In this document: one piece after another, positions 52,876-60,831 of the stretch
Position numbering within the stretch: position 1 is the stretch's first letter
Layout of the letters: every line of letters begins with the position of its first letter
Program-made: the position numbers and the translations under genes
Assembly: GCA_032654645.1 (NCBI GenBank)
Contig: JAULAW010000013.1
Location: forward strand, 266,791 to 330,790
Direction: 5' to 3'
Length of the DNA stretch: 64,000 nt
Source: CAITJF01 sp032654645
GTDB lineage: Bacteria > Pseudomonadota > Gammaproteobacteria > Burkholderiales > Gallionellaceae
Notes under the pieces: generated by a model
What the model saw: the letters and a program-made list of their open reading frames with translations, nothing else
What the model was told of the DNA's origin: nothing
Databases searched by the model: none

Positions 52876-53456
52876 CAACCCCATTGCAACGGCTACGCGA
52901 GTGGTCGCCCCTGGTGCCCCTGCTGCTGCTGTTGGCGGCGACCTATTGGCTGAACCAGCAAGTGCAACCCCTGCCGCCAAAGCCGGACAATAGCAAACGC
53001 CACGACCCGGACTTTATCATCAGCGACTTTTCCGCCACTACTCTGAATGGGCAAGGCATGCCGCGTTTTCTCATATCCGCGCAGAAGATGGTGCATTACC
53101 CCGATGATGACAGCACCCATCTGGACGAGCCTCGGCTGAGCAGTTTTAATGCGGGCCGACCACCGGTTCATGCTTTTGCCAGGCAGGGCGAAGTGTCGAG
53201 CAAAGGGGACGAAATATTCCTGCACGACGAGGTAAAGCTCGTACGCGCTGCCAGCGCAACACAAAGCGAAATGATATTTACCACCGCTTATCTGCATGTC
53301 GTACCGGAGCAAGACCTGGCGGACACCGACCACCCCATCACCCTGGTGGATGTGCACAATACCTTGCACGCGGTGGGTATGCGATTCGATAACAAGACGC
53401 GCGTAGTGAAATTGCTTGCGCAAGTTAAAAGCCAACATGACCCCGCAAAAAATTAA
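52872..53456 (+). CDS. lptC: LPS export ABC transporter periplasmic protein LptC
   Basis: LptC passes lipopolysaccharide from LptBFG to LptA. The 194-residue protein has an N-terminal anchor (VPLLLLLAATYWLNQQV) and a beta-jellyroll body with HDPDFIISDFSATTLNGQGM and HYPDDDSTHLDEPRLSSF. The start at 52872 is set by the overlap with kdsC. The 3' end overlaps the lptA start by 20 bases. Confidence 0.93.
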   Translation: MTTPLQRLREWSPLVPLLLLLAATYWLNQQVQPLPPKPDNSKRHDPDFIISDFSATTLNGQGMPRFLISAQKMVHYPDDDSTHLDEPRLSSFNAGRPPVHAFARQGEVSSKGDEIFLHDEVKLVRAASATQSEMIFTTAYLHVVPEQDLADTDHPITLVDVHNTLHAVGMRFDNKTRVVKLLAQVKSQHDPAKN

Positions 53457-54090
53457 ATACCTTGTTCCTGAGTGGCGCGCCACCCTGGTTTGTGTTGCGC
53501 TGGTTTGTTGCGCCCCGGCCAGCTATGCCGAACGCGCCGACCGCGACAAGACCATGCATCTGGAGGCTAATCAGGTCAACATTGACGATGCCAATCAAAT
53601 CAGCACGTTCGAAGGCAGCGTACAGTTTACCCAAGGCACAATGACCATCTATGCCGACAAAATAGTCGTGACGCAGAGCAAGGATGGTTTCACGCACGGC
53701 ACGGCAACCGGGCAACCCGCCACCTTCCGCCAAAAGCGTGAAGGTTTCGACGAATATGCGGAAGGCGATGGAGACCGCATCGAATATGACACCAGAAACG
53801 AAACCTTGAATTTATTCGGCCATGCGCACATGAAACGGGGAGAGGATGAAGTGCGCGGCGAGCATATTACTTATAGCTCCAAAACGGCAATTTTTCAGGT
53901 GAACAATGAACCAGTCAAGCAAATGAGCGCCTCCGGCAAGCCTGTGGATGCGCAAGGCAAAGGGCGGGTGCACGCCATCATTCAGCCCAAAAACAGGAAT
54001 GGCGCGACCGGGCCGGCGGCGGAACCGCTGCCGATCAAACCGGCAGGTGCGCTGACTCAGCCTAACGATCAAGGCAACTCGGCACCCTAA
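53437..54090 (+). CDS. lptA: LPS transport periplasmic protein LptA
   Basis: LptA forms the periplasmic bridge for lipopolysaccharide. The 217-residue protein has a signal peptide ending ASYAERAD, the OstA-type repeats HLEANQVNIDDANQISTFEG and YADKIVVTQSKDGFTHG, and a C-terminal proline-rich tail. I used the ATG at 53437, which gives a normal signal peptide; the frame opens at 53416. About 190 bases of repeat-like DNA separate it from lptB. Confidence 0.92.
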   Translation: MTPQKIKYLVPEWRATLVCVALVCCAPASYAERADRDKTMHLEANQVNIDDANQISTFEGSVQFTQGTMTIYADKIVVTQSKDGFTHGTATGQPATFRQKREGFDEYAEGDGDRIEYDTRNETLNLFGHAHMKRGEDEVRGEHITYSSKTAIFQVNNEPVKQMSASGKPVDAQGKGRVHAIIQPKNRNGATGPAAEPLPIKPAGALTQPNDQGNSAP

Positions 54091-54277
54091 ATGATGAAAC
54101 AGAGAATTGCCATGATCGTTTCCCCCTCCCCATCCCTCCCCCGCCTGCGTGTGTTGTTGGGGCTTCAGCCCCTTACAACCACGGCGTACTCCTTGCGGGT
54201 GCAGCGGGGAGAGCGAAGCGAGGGGGGCGGAGCCGGGGCAATGGCTCGCTGCGCGAGTCTCACTTTAGATGCTACCA

Positions 54278-55000
54278 ATGAGTGAACTGCGCGCCGCCTC
54301 ACTGAAGAAACGCTACCGTTCCCGCACCGTGGTGCATGACGTTTCCCTGTCGCTGCAAAGCGGCGAGGTAGTCGGATTGCTGGGCCCCAACGGAGCGGGC
54401 AAAACCACCTGTTTCTACATGATAGTCGGGCTGGTGGCCACAGACGGCGGCGACATTTTTATTGACCAGCAAAATATCACCCACCTGCCGATACACCGTC
54501 GCGCGCGCCTGGGGCTGGGCTATTTGCCGCAAGAAGCCTCCATCTTCCGCCGCCTTACCGTGGCGCAAAACATCCAGGCCGTGCTGGAACTGCAAGGCTG
54601 CCCGGAGGGCGAAATCGGGGCACGGCAGGATGAATTGCTGGAAGATCTGCACATCAGCCATATCCGCGACAACCCGGCCATCAGCCTGTCCGGAGGCGAA
54701 CGCAGGCGCGCCGAAATCGCACGCGCATTGGCTACCAACCCGCGCTTCATCCTGCTGGACGAACCTTTCGCCGGGGTTGATCCAATTGCCGTGCTGGACA
54801 TCCAGAAAATTATCCGCTTCCTGAAGGGACGCGACATCGGCGTGCTGATTACTGACCATAATGTGCGCGAAACCCTGGGCATCTGTGACCGTGCCTATAT
54901 CATCAATGCAGGTTCGGTAATGGCGGAAGGCAAACCTGATGAAATCATTTATAATGAGGGCGTGAGGAAAGTATATCTTGGTGAGCACTTCAAGCTATAG
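54278..55000 (+). CDS. lptB: LPS export ABC transporter ATP-binding protein LptB
   Basis: LptB is the ATPase that powers LPS extraction. The 240-residue protein has Walker A GPNGAGKTT, Q-loop YLPQEASIFRRLTVAQNI, signature LSGGERRRAEIARAL, Walker B FILLDEPFAGVDPIAVL, and an H-loop in ITDHNVRETL. The ATG at 54278 fits family length; another three codons upstream is possible. The preceding gap, 54091-54277, has polypurine/polypyrimidine hairpins but no gene. Confidence 0.95.
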   Translation: MSELRAASLKKRYRSRTVVHDVSLSLQSGEVVGLLGPNGAGKTTCFYMIVGLVATDGGDIFIDQQNITHLPIHRRARLGLGYLPQEASIFRRLTVAQNIQAVLELQGCPEGEIGARQDELLEDLHISHIRDNPAISLSGGERRRAEIARALATNPRFILLDEPFAGVDPIAVLDIQKIIRFLKGRDIGVLITDHNVRETLGICDRAYIINAGSVMAEGKPDEIIYNEGVRKVYLGEHFKL

Positions 55001-55056
55001 CGCCCATCTATAATAAAAACGCACTCTATGCGCCGCCCCGGTCAGTGAACCAGGTA

Positions 55057-56484
55057 ATGAAACAGTCATTACAACTCAGACAATCCCAGCAACTGACGCT
55101 TACCCCTCAGTTGCAGCAAGCCATTCGTCTGCTGCAACTCTCCACCCTGGAAATCAACCAGGAAGTGGCGCGCATGCTGGAAGAAAACCCCCTGCTCGAA
55201 CGGGAGGAAGACGACCCCACGCTGCCATACGCGCATGGCGACGCCGCCTCAACCTCCCCCGCAGAAAACACCGCAACGAAAGACGAAGCGCCGCAACAGG
55301 CCGAGGAAGATTGGTCCAAGGATGAATGGAACGAACCCTCGTTTTCCGCAGCGGGCGCGTCTGATGACGAAGAGGATGCCCATGCCGAAGTAGTGGCGGA
55401 CACCCCCAGCCTGCGTGAACATCTCATCTGGCAGCTCAATATGAGCCAACTGGATGAGCGTGACAAAAGAATCATCGGGCTGTTGATTGACGCGCTTGAT
55501 CAGAACGGTTATCTGGCGCAGCCGCTACAGGAAATTGCCGAACTGTTGCCGGAGCAACTCGATGTCACGCTGGACGATCTGGAAACGGCATTGACACAAT
55601 TGCAGAATCTGGGCGAACCCGGCATCGGTGCGCGCGATCTGGGCGAATGCCTGGCCCTGCAACTCAAGGCGTTGCCGGAAGATACCCCCAGCCGCGATCT
55701 GGCGCTGCGCATCGTAACGCAGCATCTCAGCCTGCTGGCGGCACACGACTTCGCCAAACTCAAGAAGGTGCTGCATTGCGACGATGCCGCGCTGCGCACC
55801 GCACATGTTCTCATCGTTCATCTCAAACCCAAACCCGGAGCGGATTTCGAGCATCGCACCGCCGACTATGTGGTGCCGGATGTGGTGGCGGAACGCCATC
55901 AGGGAAAATGGCATGCTCGATTAAACGTGGAAGCCATGCCGCGCCTGCGCGTCAACCAGATGTATGCCAGCATCCTGCAACAGCGCGGCGAAAAAAATGC
56001 ACAGCAGCTTTCCGGGCAATTACAGGAAGCGCGCTGGTTCATCAAAAACCTGCAACAACGCTTCGATACCATCCTGCGCGTTTCGCAGGCCATCATCGAC
56101 CGGCAGAGCCATTTCCTGGACTACGGCGAAATCGCCATGCGCCCGCTGGTGTTGCGCGAAATCGCCGAGCAGCTCGAACTGCACGAATCCACCATCTCGC
56201 GCGTAACCACGCAGAAATTCATGCTCACTCCGCGCGGAATTTTTGAGCTCAAATACTTTTTCGGTAGCGGGGTTGCGACCGACGCCGGGGGCACTTGTTC
56301 CTCCACGGCGATCCGCGCGCTCATCAAGCAGCTTGTCAGCGAGGAAAACATGCAACATCCCTTGAGCGACAGCAGCATGTCTGAAATCCTGGCAAAGCAG
56401 GGCATACTAGTTGCACGGCGTACCGTGGCAAAATACCGGGAGCTGATGCATATCCTTCCGGCCAATCTTCGTAAATCACTCTAA
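55057..56484 (+). CDS. rpoN: RNA polymerase sigma-54 factor RpoN
   Basis: RpoN directs transcription of nitrogen- and motility-type promoters with activator ATPases. The 475-residue protein has the glutamine-rich region I (QSLQLRQSQQLTLTPQLQQA), an acidic region II (about 45-115), the core-binding region and the C-terminal RpoN box ARRTVAKYRE. I chose the ATG at 55057; a GTG four codons upstream is an alternative. It follows lptB by 56 bases and precedes hpf. Confidence 0.95.
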   Translation: MKQSLQLRQSQQLTLTPQLQQAIRLLQLSTLEINQEVARMLEENPLLEREEDDPTLPYAHGDAASTSPAENTATKDEAPQQAEEDWSKDEWNEPSFSAAGASDDEEDAHAEVVADTPSLREHLIWQLNMSQLDERDKRIIGLLIDALDQNGYLAQPLQEIAELLPEQLDVTLDDLETALTQLQNLGEPGIGARDLGECLALQLKALPEDTPSRDLALRIVTQHLSLLAAHDFAKLKKVLHCDDAALRTAHVLIVHLKPKPGADFEHRTADYVVPDVVAERHQGKWHARLNVEAMPRLRVNQMYASILQQRGEKNAQQLSGQLQEARWFIKNLQQRFDTILRVSQAIIDRQSHFLDYGEIAMRPLVLREIAEQLELHESTISRVTTQKFMLTPRGIFELKYFFGSGVATDAGGTCSSTAIRALIKQLVSEENMQHPLSDSSMSEILAKQGILVARRTVAKYRELMHILPANLRKSL

Positions 56485-56500
56485 CCATAAGGAGCAAGCC

Positions 56501-56830
56501 ATGAACCTCAACCTCAGCGGACACCACCTGGAAATCACCCCCGCCATCCGCGAGCATGTGCTGAGCAAACTCGGCAAAGTCAAACGCCATTTCGATCACG
56601 TGATTGATGTGAACGTCATCCTTTCGGTAGAAAAACTGAAACAAAAGGCGGAAGCCAACGTCCATCTGAGCGGCAAAACGATTTTTGTGGAATGCGATGA
56701 CCCCAACCTGTATGTCGCCATTGACAACCTGGTTGAAAAGCTCGACCGCCAGATACTCAAGCACAAGGAAAAACACGCCACGCGCCGCCACGATGGCACC
56801 GGCAAGCATCCTGCAGCAGAACAAGAGTGA
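56501..56830 (+). CDS. hpf: Ribosome hibernation-promoting factor
   Basis: HPF binds the 30S subunit and inactivates ribosomes in starvation. The 109-residue protein has the short-HPF form: MNLNLSGHHLEITPAIREHV, KLKQKAEANVHLSGKTIFVE and DDPNLYVAIDNLVEKLDRQI. It has no long-form dimerisation domain. A clear AAGGAG site lies upstream. The rpoN-hpf-ptsN order is standard. Confidence 0.94.
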   Translation: MNLNLSGHHLEITPAIREHVLSKLGKVKRHFDHVIDVNVILSVEKLKQKAEANVHLSGKTIFVECDDPNLYVAIDNLVEKLDRQILKHKEKHATRRHDGTGKHPAAEQE

Positions 56831-56956
56831 CAGCGGTGCGGGCTGGAGAGATAGTTATCATCCTCGCTCGGAGGGATAAGGGGCAATCGCTCCCTACCTT
56901 TGGGCGGAGAATTAAAAAAGGCTGCCGCGCCCTCACTTTTCAGACTGGTTGAAACT

Positions 56957-57412
56957 ATGAACCTGATCAGCAAAATCCTGCCCGCCGAAAATGTCATACT
57001 GGATACCGAGTCCACCAGTAAAAAACGGGTGTTCGAGCGGGTCGGGATTTTATTTGAGAACACCCGGCAAATCGCACGCAGCCAAGTGTTCGACAGCCTG
57101 TTCGCGCGTGAAAAGCTCGGCTCCACCGGCCTTGGGCAAGGTGTAGCCATCCCGCATGGCCGCATCAAGAGCCTGCGCGATGCGGCTGCCGCCTTTGTCA
57201 AAACACAAACACCAATTCCTTTCGAAGCACCGGATGGGCAAGCGGTCAATCTTATCTTCGTGTTGCTGGTGCCGGAACGCGCGACCGACCTGCACCTGCA
57301 ATTGCTCGGCGAACTGGCGCAAATGTTCAGCGACAAATCTTTCCGCGAACAATTGCAAAACAGCAACGACCCGGCAGCCATCCACCAATTGTTTGCCAAC
57401 TGGAAGGCATAG
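56957..57412 (+). CDS. ptsN: PTS IIA-like nitrogen regulatory protein PtsN
   Basis: PtsN (EIIA-Ntr) is a phosphorylated regulator that links nitrogen and potassium state to the PTS-Ntr chain. The 151-residue protein has the phosphorylated histidine H67 in GVAIPHGRI and the family segments ESTSKKRVFERVGILFENTR and VNLIFVLLVPERATDLHL. The frame opens at 56900, but the ATG at 56957 gives the normal start. Confidence 0.93.
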   Translation: MNLISKILPAENVILDTESTSKKRVFERVGILFENTRQIARSQVFDSLFAREKLGSTGLGQGVAIPHGRIKSLRDAAAAFVKTQTPIPFEAPDGQAVNLIFVLLVPERATDLHLQLLGELAQMFSDKSFREQLQNSNDPAAIHQLFANWKA

Positions 57413-57428
57413 GCCGTACGGATGCCTC

Positions 57429-57607
57429 TGATGAAACAATTAGCCATCCCACTAAGCAACCAAAAAAACGGTAGCAAAGTGGCTGGTTATAAGTCAGACA
57501 AGGCGCGTGAGAAAAATCCCAGCGCCGCAATTGTGGGTATATGTAAGCAAGATTTTTCTCGCGCAACGCAGTATGACGACGAAATTTTGGATTTTGAGAG
57601 GTATCTG
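57429..57607 (+). repeat. Two adjacent palindromic elements before hprK
   Basis: The first, 57429-57490, runs TGATGAAACAATTAGCCATC to GGCTGGTTAT and belongs to the small palindrome family seen near 7461, 35971, 49168 and 63339. The second, 57491-57607, has arms AAGGCGCGTGAGAAAAATC and GATTTTTCTCGCGCAACGC and resembles the insert in aat. Its right edge lies at the hprK start, so it may supply part of the translation start region (GAGAGG before the ATG). Confidence 0.7.
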
Positions 57608-57609
57608 TA

Positions 57610-58548
57610 ATGGCACAGGTCAACATCCAGCAATTCTTTAAGGATAAGCAGGAACGGCTGACCTTGAGCTGGGTGGCCGGTGAGGGTGGCGCCGCCAGGA
57701 TTCTCGACAGCGAACTGGTCAACGCCTCAAACAAGGGGTTGATCGGCCACCTCAACCTGATCCACCCAAACTGGGTGCAGGTGTTGAGCAGCACCGAACT
57801 CGACAACCTGCAAACACTGTCACCCTCCGCCTTCGGCGAGGCGCTGGAACAGCTTGAACATAGCGGCACACTATGCCTGATTGTGGCGGGCATCGAGGAT
57901 ATTCCGCAGACGCTGATAGATTACGCCGACCGCACGCACATCCCGCTGTTTCGCTCCCCTCTGCCCAGCGTGCACATGATGTGGATGGTGCGTCACTACC
58001 TCGTCAAGGCACTGGCGGAATCAACCACGCGCCACGGCGTATTTCTCGACGTGCTGGGTGTCGGTGTACTGATCACCGGCGACAGCGGCGTCGGCAAGAG
58101 CGAGTTGGGGCTGGAACTCATCACGCGCGGCAACGGCCTGGTGGCGGACGACATTACAGAGGTGTACCGCGTCTCGCCGGAAACACTGGAAGGGCGCTGC
58201 CCGGAACTGTTGCGCGATTTTCTCGAAGTGCGCGGGCTGGGCATGCTCAATATCCGCACCATGTTCGGCGAAACAGCGGTCCGGCGCAAAAAGGGCCTGA
58301 AGCTCATCGTGCACCTGCACCGCCCGCCCGGCGGAGATGTATCGCAACTGGAGCGACTGCCGATCAACGCCAGCTACCAGGAGATTCTCGGGGTGAAAAT
58401 CAACACCGTCAGTATCCCGGTCGTAGCCGGGCGCAATCTTGCCGTACTGGTGGAAGCCGCCGCACGCAATTTTGTGCTGCAACAGCGCGGCATCGACAGT
58501 ATGCAGGAATTTATCAAGCGCCACGATCAGCAAATGTCGGAGCAATAG
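57610..58548 (+). CDS. hprK: HPr kinase/phosphorylase
   Basis: HprK phosphorylates HPr on serine and reverses it. The 312-residue protein has an N-terminal regulatory domain and a kinase domain with Walker A GDSGVGKSELGLELI at about 157-171. Other segments are GLVADDITEVYRV, LEVRGLGMLNIRTMFGETAV and the C-terminal AARNFVLQQRGID. In betaproteobacteria hprK with ptsN and rapZ forms a conserved PTS-related cluster. No HPr or EI gene is in the window. Confidence 0.94.
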   Translation: MAQVNIQQFFKDKQERLTLSWVAGEGGAARILDSELVNASNKGLIGHLNLIHPNWVQVLSSTELDNLQTLSPSAFGEALEQLEHSGTLCLIVAGIEDIPQTLIDYADRTHIPLFRSPLPSVHMMWMVRHYLVKALAESTTRHGVFLDVLGVGVLITGDSGVGKSELGLELITRGNGLVADDITEVYRVSPETLEGRCPELLRDFLEVRGLGMLNIRTMFGETAVRRKKGLKLIVHLHRPPGGDVSQLERLPINASYQEILGVKINTVSIPVVAGRNLAVLVEAAARNFVLQQRGIDSMQEFIKRHDQQMSEQ

Positions 58549-58555
58549 GTTTTTA

Positions 58556-58628
58556 AGCTGGTAGCTTGAGGCGGGTAGCCAAACCAAAACCGCGCGTAGC
58601 GCGACTTACATGCTACAAGCTACCAGCT
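58556..58628. repeat. Hairpin between hprK and rapZ
   Basis: A perfect 13-base inverted repeat, AGCTGGTAGCTTG (58556-58568) and CAAGCTACCAGCT (58616-58628), with further A/T pairing outside it, encloses a GC-rich palindrome, CGCGCGTAGCGCG. It could attenuate or protect the transcript between the two genes, or be another small mobile repeat. Confidence 0.65.
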
Positions 58629-58647
58629 ATAAAAAGAGGATTTAACC

Positions 58648-59514
58648 ATGCAGCTATTTTTGATCAGCGGCCTATCAGGCTCCGGCAAGAGCGTTGCGCT
58701 CAACGTGCTGGAGGACAGCGGCTACTATTGCGTGGACAATCTGCCCGCCGAACTGCTGCCCGCCCTTACGGATAACCTGCGCCAGGCCGGTTTTACACGC
58801 ATCGCCGTCAGTATAGACGTGCGCAGCGGCGGCAGCGTGCAACAATTGCCTCACTACATCGCCCAGCTCGAACAGCTCGGCATGAACGTCCATTTACTGT
58901 TCCTCGATGCGCGAACGGATACCCTGGTAAAACGCTTTTCCGAAACGCGCCGCCGCCACCCGCTGAGCGATACCCGGCCTTTAGCTCATGGCAAAGAAGG
59001 CATCACCCTGCCGGAATGTATAAAACATGAGCGCGAGTTGCTTGCCGAGATCGGAAACATCGGCCACCACATTGATACCAGCGAACTCGGCGCGAATGCG
59101 CTGCGTTCCTGGATCAAGGATTTCATCCGGGTTGACCGCGCACGCCTCACCCTGCTGTTCCAGTCATTCGGCTTCAAGGACGGCATCCCGCTCGACGCCG
59201 ATTTTGTGTTCGACATACGCTGCCTGCCCAACCCGCATTACGACCCGGTGCTGCGACCGCTCAGCGGACGCGACGCGGCGGTGATCGAATTTCTTGAGCA
59301 CACCCCCAACGTACAAAAAATGTACGATGACATCCGCAGCTTTGTCGAAAACTGGCTGCCCTGTTTTATGGCCGACAACCGCAGTTACCTGACCGTCGCC
59401 ATCGGCTGCACCGGCGGACAACATCGCTCGGTGTATCTGGCAGAAAAACTGGCGCACCATTTTGAAGCGCAACAGCAAGTGCTGCTGCGCCACCGCGAAC
59501 TTGGCGCTGCCTGA
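58648..59514 (+). CDS. rapZ: RNase adapter protein RapZ
   Basis: RapZ binds nucleotides and small RNAs; in enterobacteria it controls GlmS through GlmZ. The 288-residue protein has Walker A GLSGSGKS at 7-14, YYCVDNLPAELLPAL, TLVKRFSETRRRHPL, and the C-terminal VAIGCTGGQHRSVYLAEKLA. The ribosome site AAGAGG precedes the ATG. The start is set by the Walker A position at the very N-terminus. Confidence 0.94.
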   Translation: MQLFLISGLSGSGKSVALNVLEDSGYYCVDNLPAELLPALTDNLRQAGFTRIAVSIDVRSGGSVQQLPHYIAQLEQLGMNVHLLFLDARTDTLVKRFSETRRRHPLSDTRPLAHGKEGITLPECIKHERELLAEIGNIGHHIDTSELGANALRSWIKDFIRVDRARLTLLFQSFGFKDGIPLDADFVFDIRCLPNPHYDPVLRPLSGRDAAVIEFLEHTPNVQKMYDDIRSFVENWLPCFMADNRSYLTVAIGCTGGQHRSVYLAEKLAHHFEAQQQVLLRHRELGAA

Positions 59515-59516
59515 AC

Positions 59517-59894
59517 ATGATCTCCCCGTTCACTTACCTCAAAGCCGGTGATTACCTGGTACTTGTGTCGGGCTGCCTGCTCATCGCATACATCGCGGCC
59601 AATCTGTGGCAAGTCGGAGCGGCAGACAAGGCCATCATCCGCAGCGGCGGCAAGGTGTTCAGTGTAGTGCCATTGGCGCGCGATCAACTTATCGCCGTAC
59701 CGGGGCCGCTCGGCATCAGCCAGATTGCCATCCATAACCGGCAGGCGCGCATCGCCGCCGACCCCAGCCCGCGCCAGTACTGCGTGCGCCAGGGCTGGCT
59801 GAAGCAGGCGGGAGAGATCGCCGTGTGCCTACCGAATCAGGTAAGCATCGAGTTAAGTGGAAGCAAGAAGCGCTATGACAGCCTCAACTATTAA
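59517..59894 (+). CDS. NusG domain II-like membrane-anchored protein
   Basis: The 125-residue protein has one N-terminal transmembrane helix (about 12-32) and a small beta-rich domain of the NusG domain II type, with VPLARDQLIAVPGPLGISQI, RQYCVRQGWLKQAGEIAVCL and PNQVSIEL. Homologues commonly precede the Gx transporter gene found next here. The function is unknown; a role in redox or envelope modification (RnfG/ApbE-like neighbourhoods) is sometimes proposed. Confidence 0.8.
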   Translation: MISPFTYLKAGDYLVLVSGCLLIAYIAANLWQVGAADKAIIRSGGKVFSVVPLARDQLIAVPGPLGISQIAIHNRQARIAADPSPRQYCVRQGWLKQAGEIAVCLPNQVSIELSGSKKRYDSLNY

Positions 59895-59903
59895 AACAGG
59901 AAT

Positions 59904-59960
59904 GAGGACTAAGGACTGAGAAAAAACGGAGCAGCGGGTTTTACTCAGCCCTCAGTCCTC
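59904..59960. repeat. Hairpin before the Gx transporter gene
   Basis: Arms GAGGACTAAGGACTGAG (59904-59920) and CTCAGCCCTCAGTCCTC (59944-59960) pair with three mismatches. The loop contains an A-rich and a TTTTA-like stretch. It may act as a terminator-like structure between the NusG-like gene and the next gene or be a small repeat. Confidence 0.6.
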
Positions 59961-59981
59961 GCACCTCAGCCCTTAAAAAAT

Positions 59982-60641
59982 ATGACCATTTCAACTATTA
60001 AACTTGCCACCACAGCGGCAGACCACCACATCGCGCGCATGGCGGCGCTGGCGCTCGGCCTGTCGGTGCTGGAAGCCGCCATTCCCTCGCCATTGCCGGG
60101 AGTGAAGCCGGGGCTGGCCAACATCGTCACCCTCATCGTGCTGGCGCGCTACGGCTGGCGCACGGCGGCATGGGTATCGCTGCTGCGCGTAATTGCGGGC
60201 AGCCTGCTAATGGGTAATTTCCTCGCGCCAGGATTTTTCCTCAGCCTCAGCGGCGCGCTGTGCAGCCTGTGCATACTGGCCGCGAGCCAACACCTGCCCA
60301 CCCGCTGGTTCGGCCCCGTCACCCACAGCATTCTCGCCGCCGTCGCCCACATCGGCGGGCAATTGCTCATCGTCTATCTGTGGCTGATTCCTCATGCCGG
60401 GCTGGCCTATCTCATCCCCATCTTCGCCACAGCAGCGCTGGTATTCGGCACCGTGAACGGGTTGATCGCGGCGCATTATCTGGATGCATCCCCTCTTCCA
60501 CAACCCTTACCCAGAGGGGGAAGGGGCGACTTCCGCCTCTCCCTCGGGGAGAGGCCGACGCACGCCAGTGTGGCGGGAGAGACCGCAGCCGCCATTTTTT
60601 CGCCCGAATTGAGCCCCATGAACCGGGGCGGAGTACAGTAG
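59982..60641 (+). CDS. Gx transporter family / heptaprenyl diphosphate synthase component I-like membrane protein
   Basis: The protein has several transmembrane helices and the family core PLPGVKPGLANIVTLIVLARYGW and SLLMGNFLAPGFFLSLSGAL in about 165 residues. After LDAS near residue 168 the frame runs into a hairpin repeat (60489-60554; CCCAGAGGGGGAAGGGG-type arms) and then into the left end of the IS110-family element, ending MNRGGVQ. The last 50 residues are therefore not native. The domain is thought to take up isoprenoid precursors or related substrates, but this is not established. Confidence 0.8.
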   Translation: MTISTIKLATTAADHHIARMAALALGLSVLEAAIPSPLPGVKPGLANIVTLIVLARYGWRTAAWVSLLRVIAGSLLMGNFLAPGFFLSLSGALCSLCILAASQHLPTRWFGPVTHSILAAVAHIGGQLLIVYLWLIPHAGLAYLIPIFATAALVFGTVNGLIAAHYLDASPLPQPLPRGGRGDFRLSLGERPTHASVAGETAAAIFSPELSPMNRGGVQ

Positions 60642-60831
60642 CGGTGTTCGCGATAGCCGCAGAATTGCCGCATTCCCTTTGGTGCTGCGAAGCCCGCGGG
60701 AGAGACTGGCGCTGGTTGGCGGTACGAGGATTGTTTGGTGAGCGAGGTTGCTTCCCGTTGGGTAGGTTTGCATCCATTTCGTCCAACCAGGCGGATTTTG
60801 CGGGCGACTCTCTCTCAAACAAGGAGCTGAC
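60640..60831 (+). ncRNA. Possible bridge RNA region of the IS110 element
   Basis: IS110-group elements are known to encode a structured bridge RNA in the long non-coding stretch at the left end, which pairs with donor and target DNA. This element has a matching stretch of about 190 bases just before the transposase start. I see no open frame in it. I could not derive the fold or the guide loops by eye, so the call rests on family knowledge and position only. Confidence 0.45.

Noticed and set aside
54091..54285. 64-codon frame between lptA and lptB
   Set aside because: Proline- and arginine-rich product of hairpin-type repeat DNA, overlapping the lptB start.
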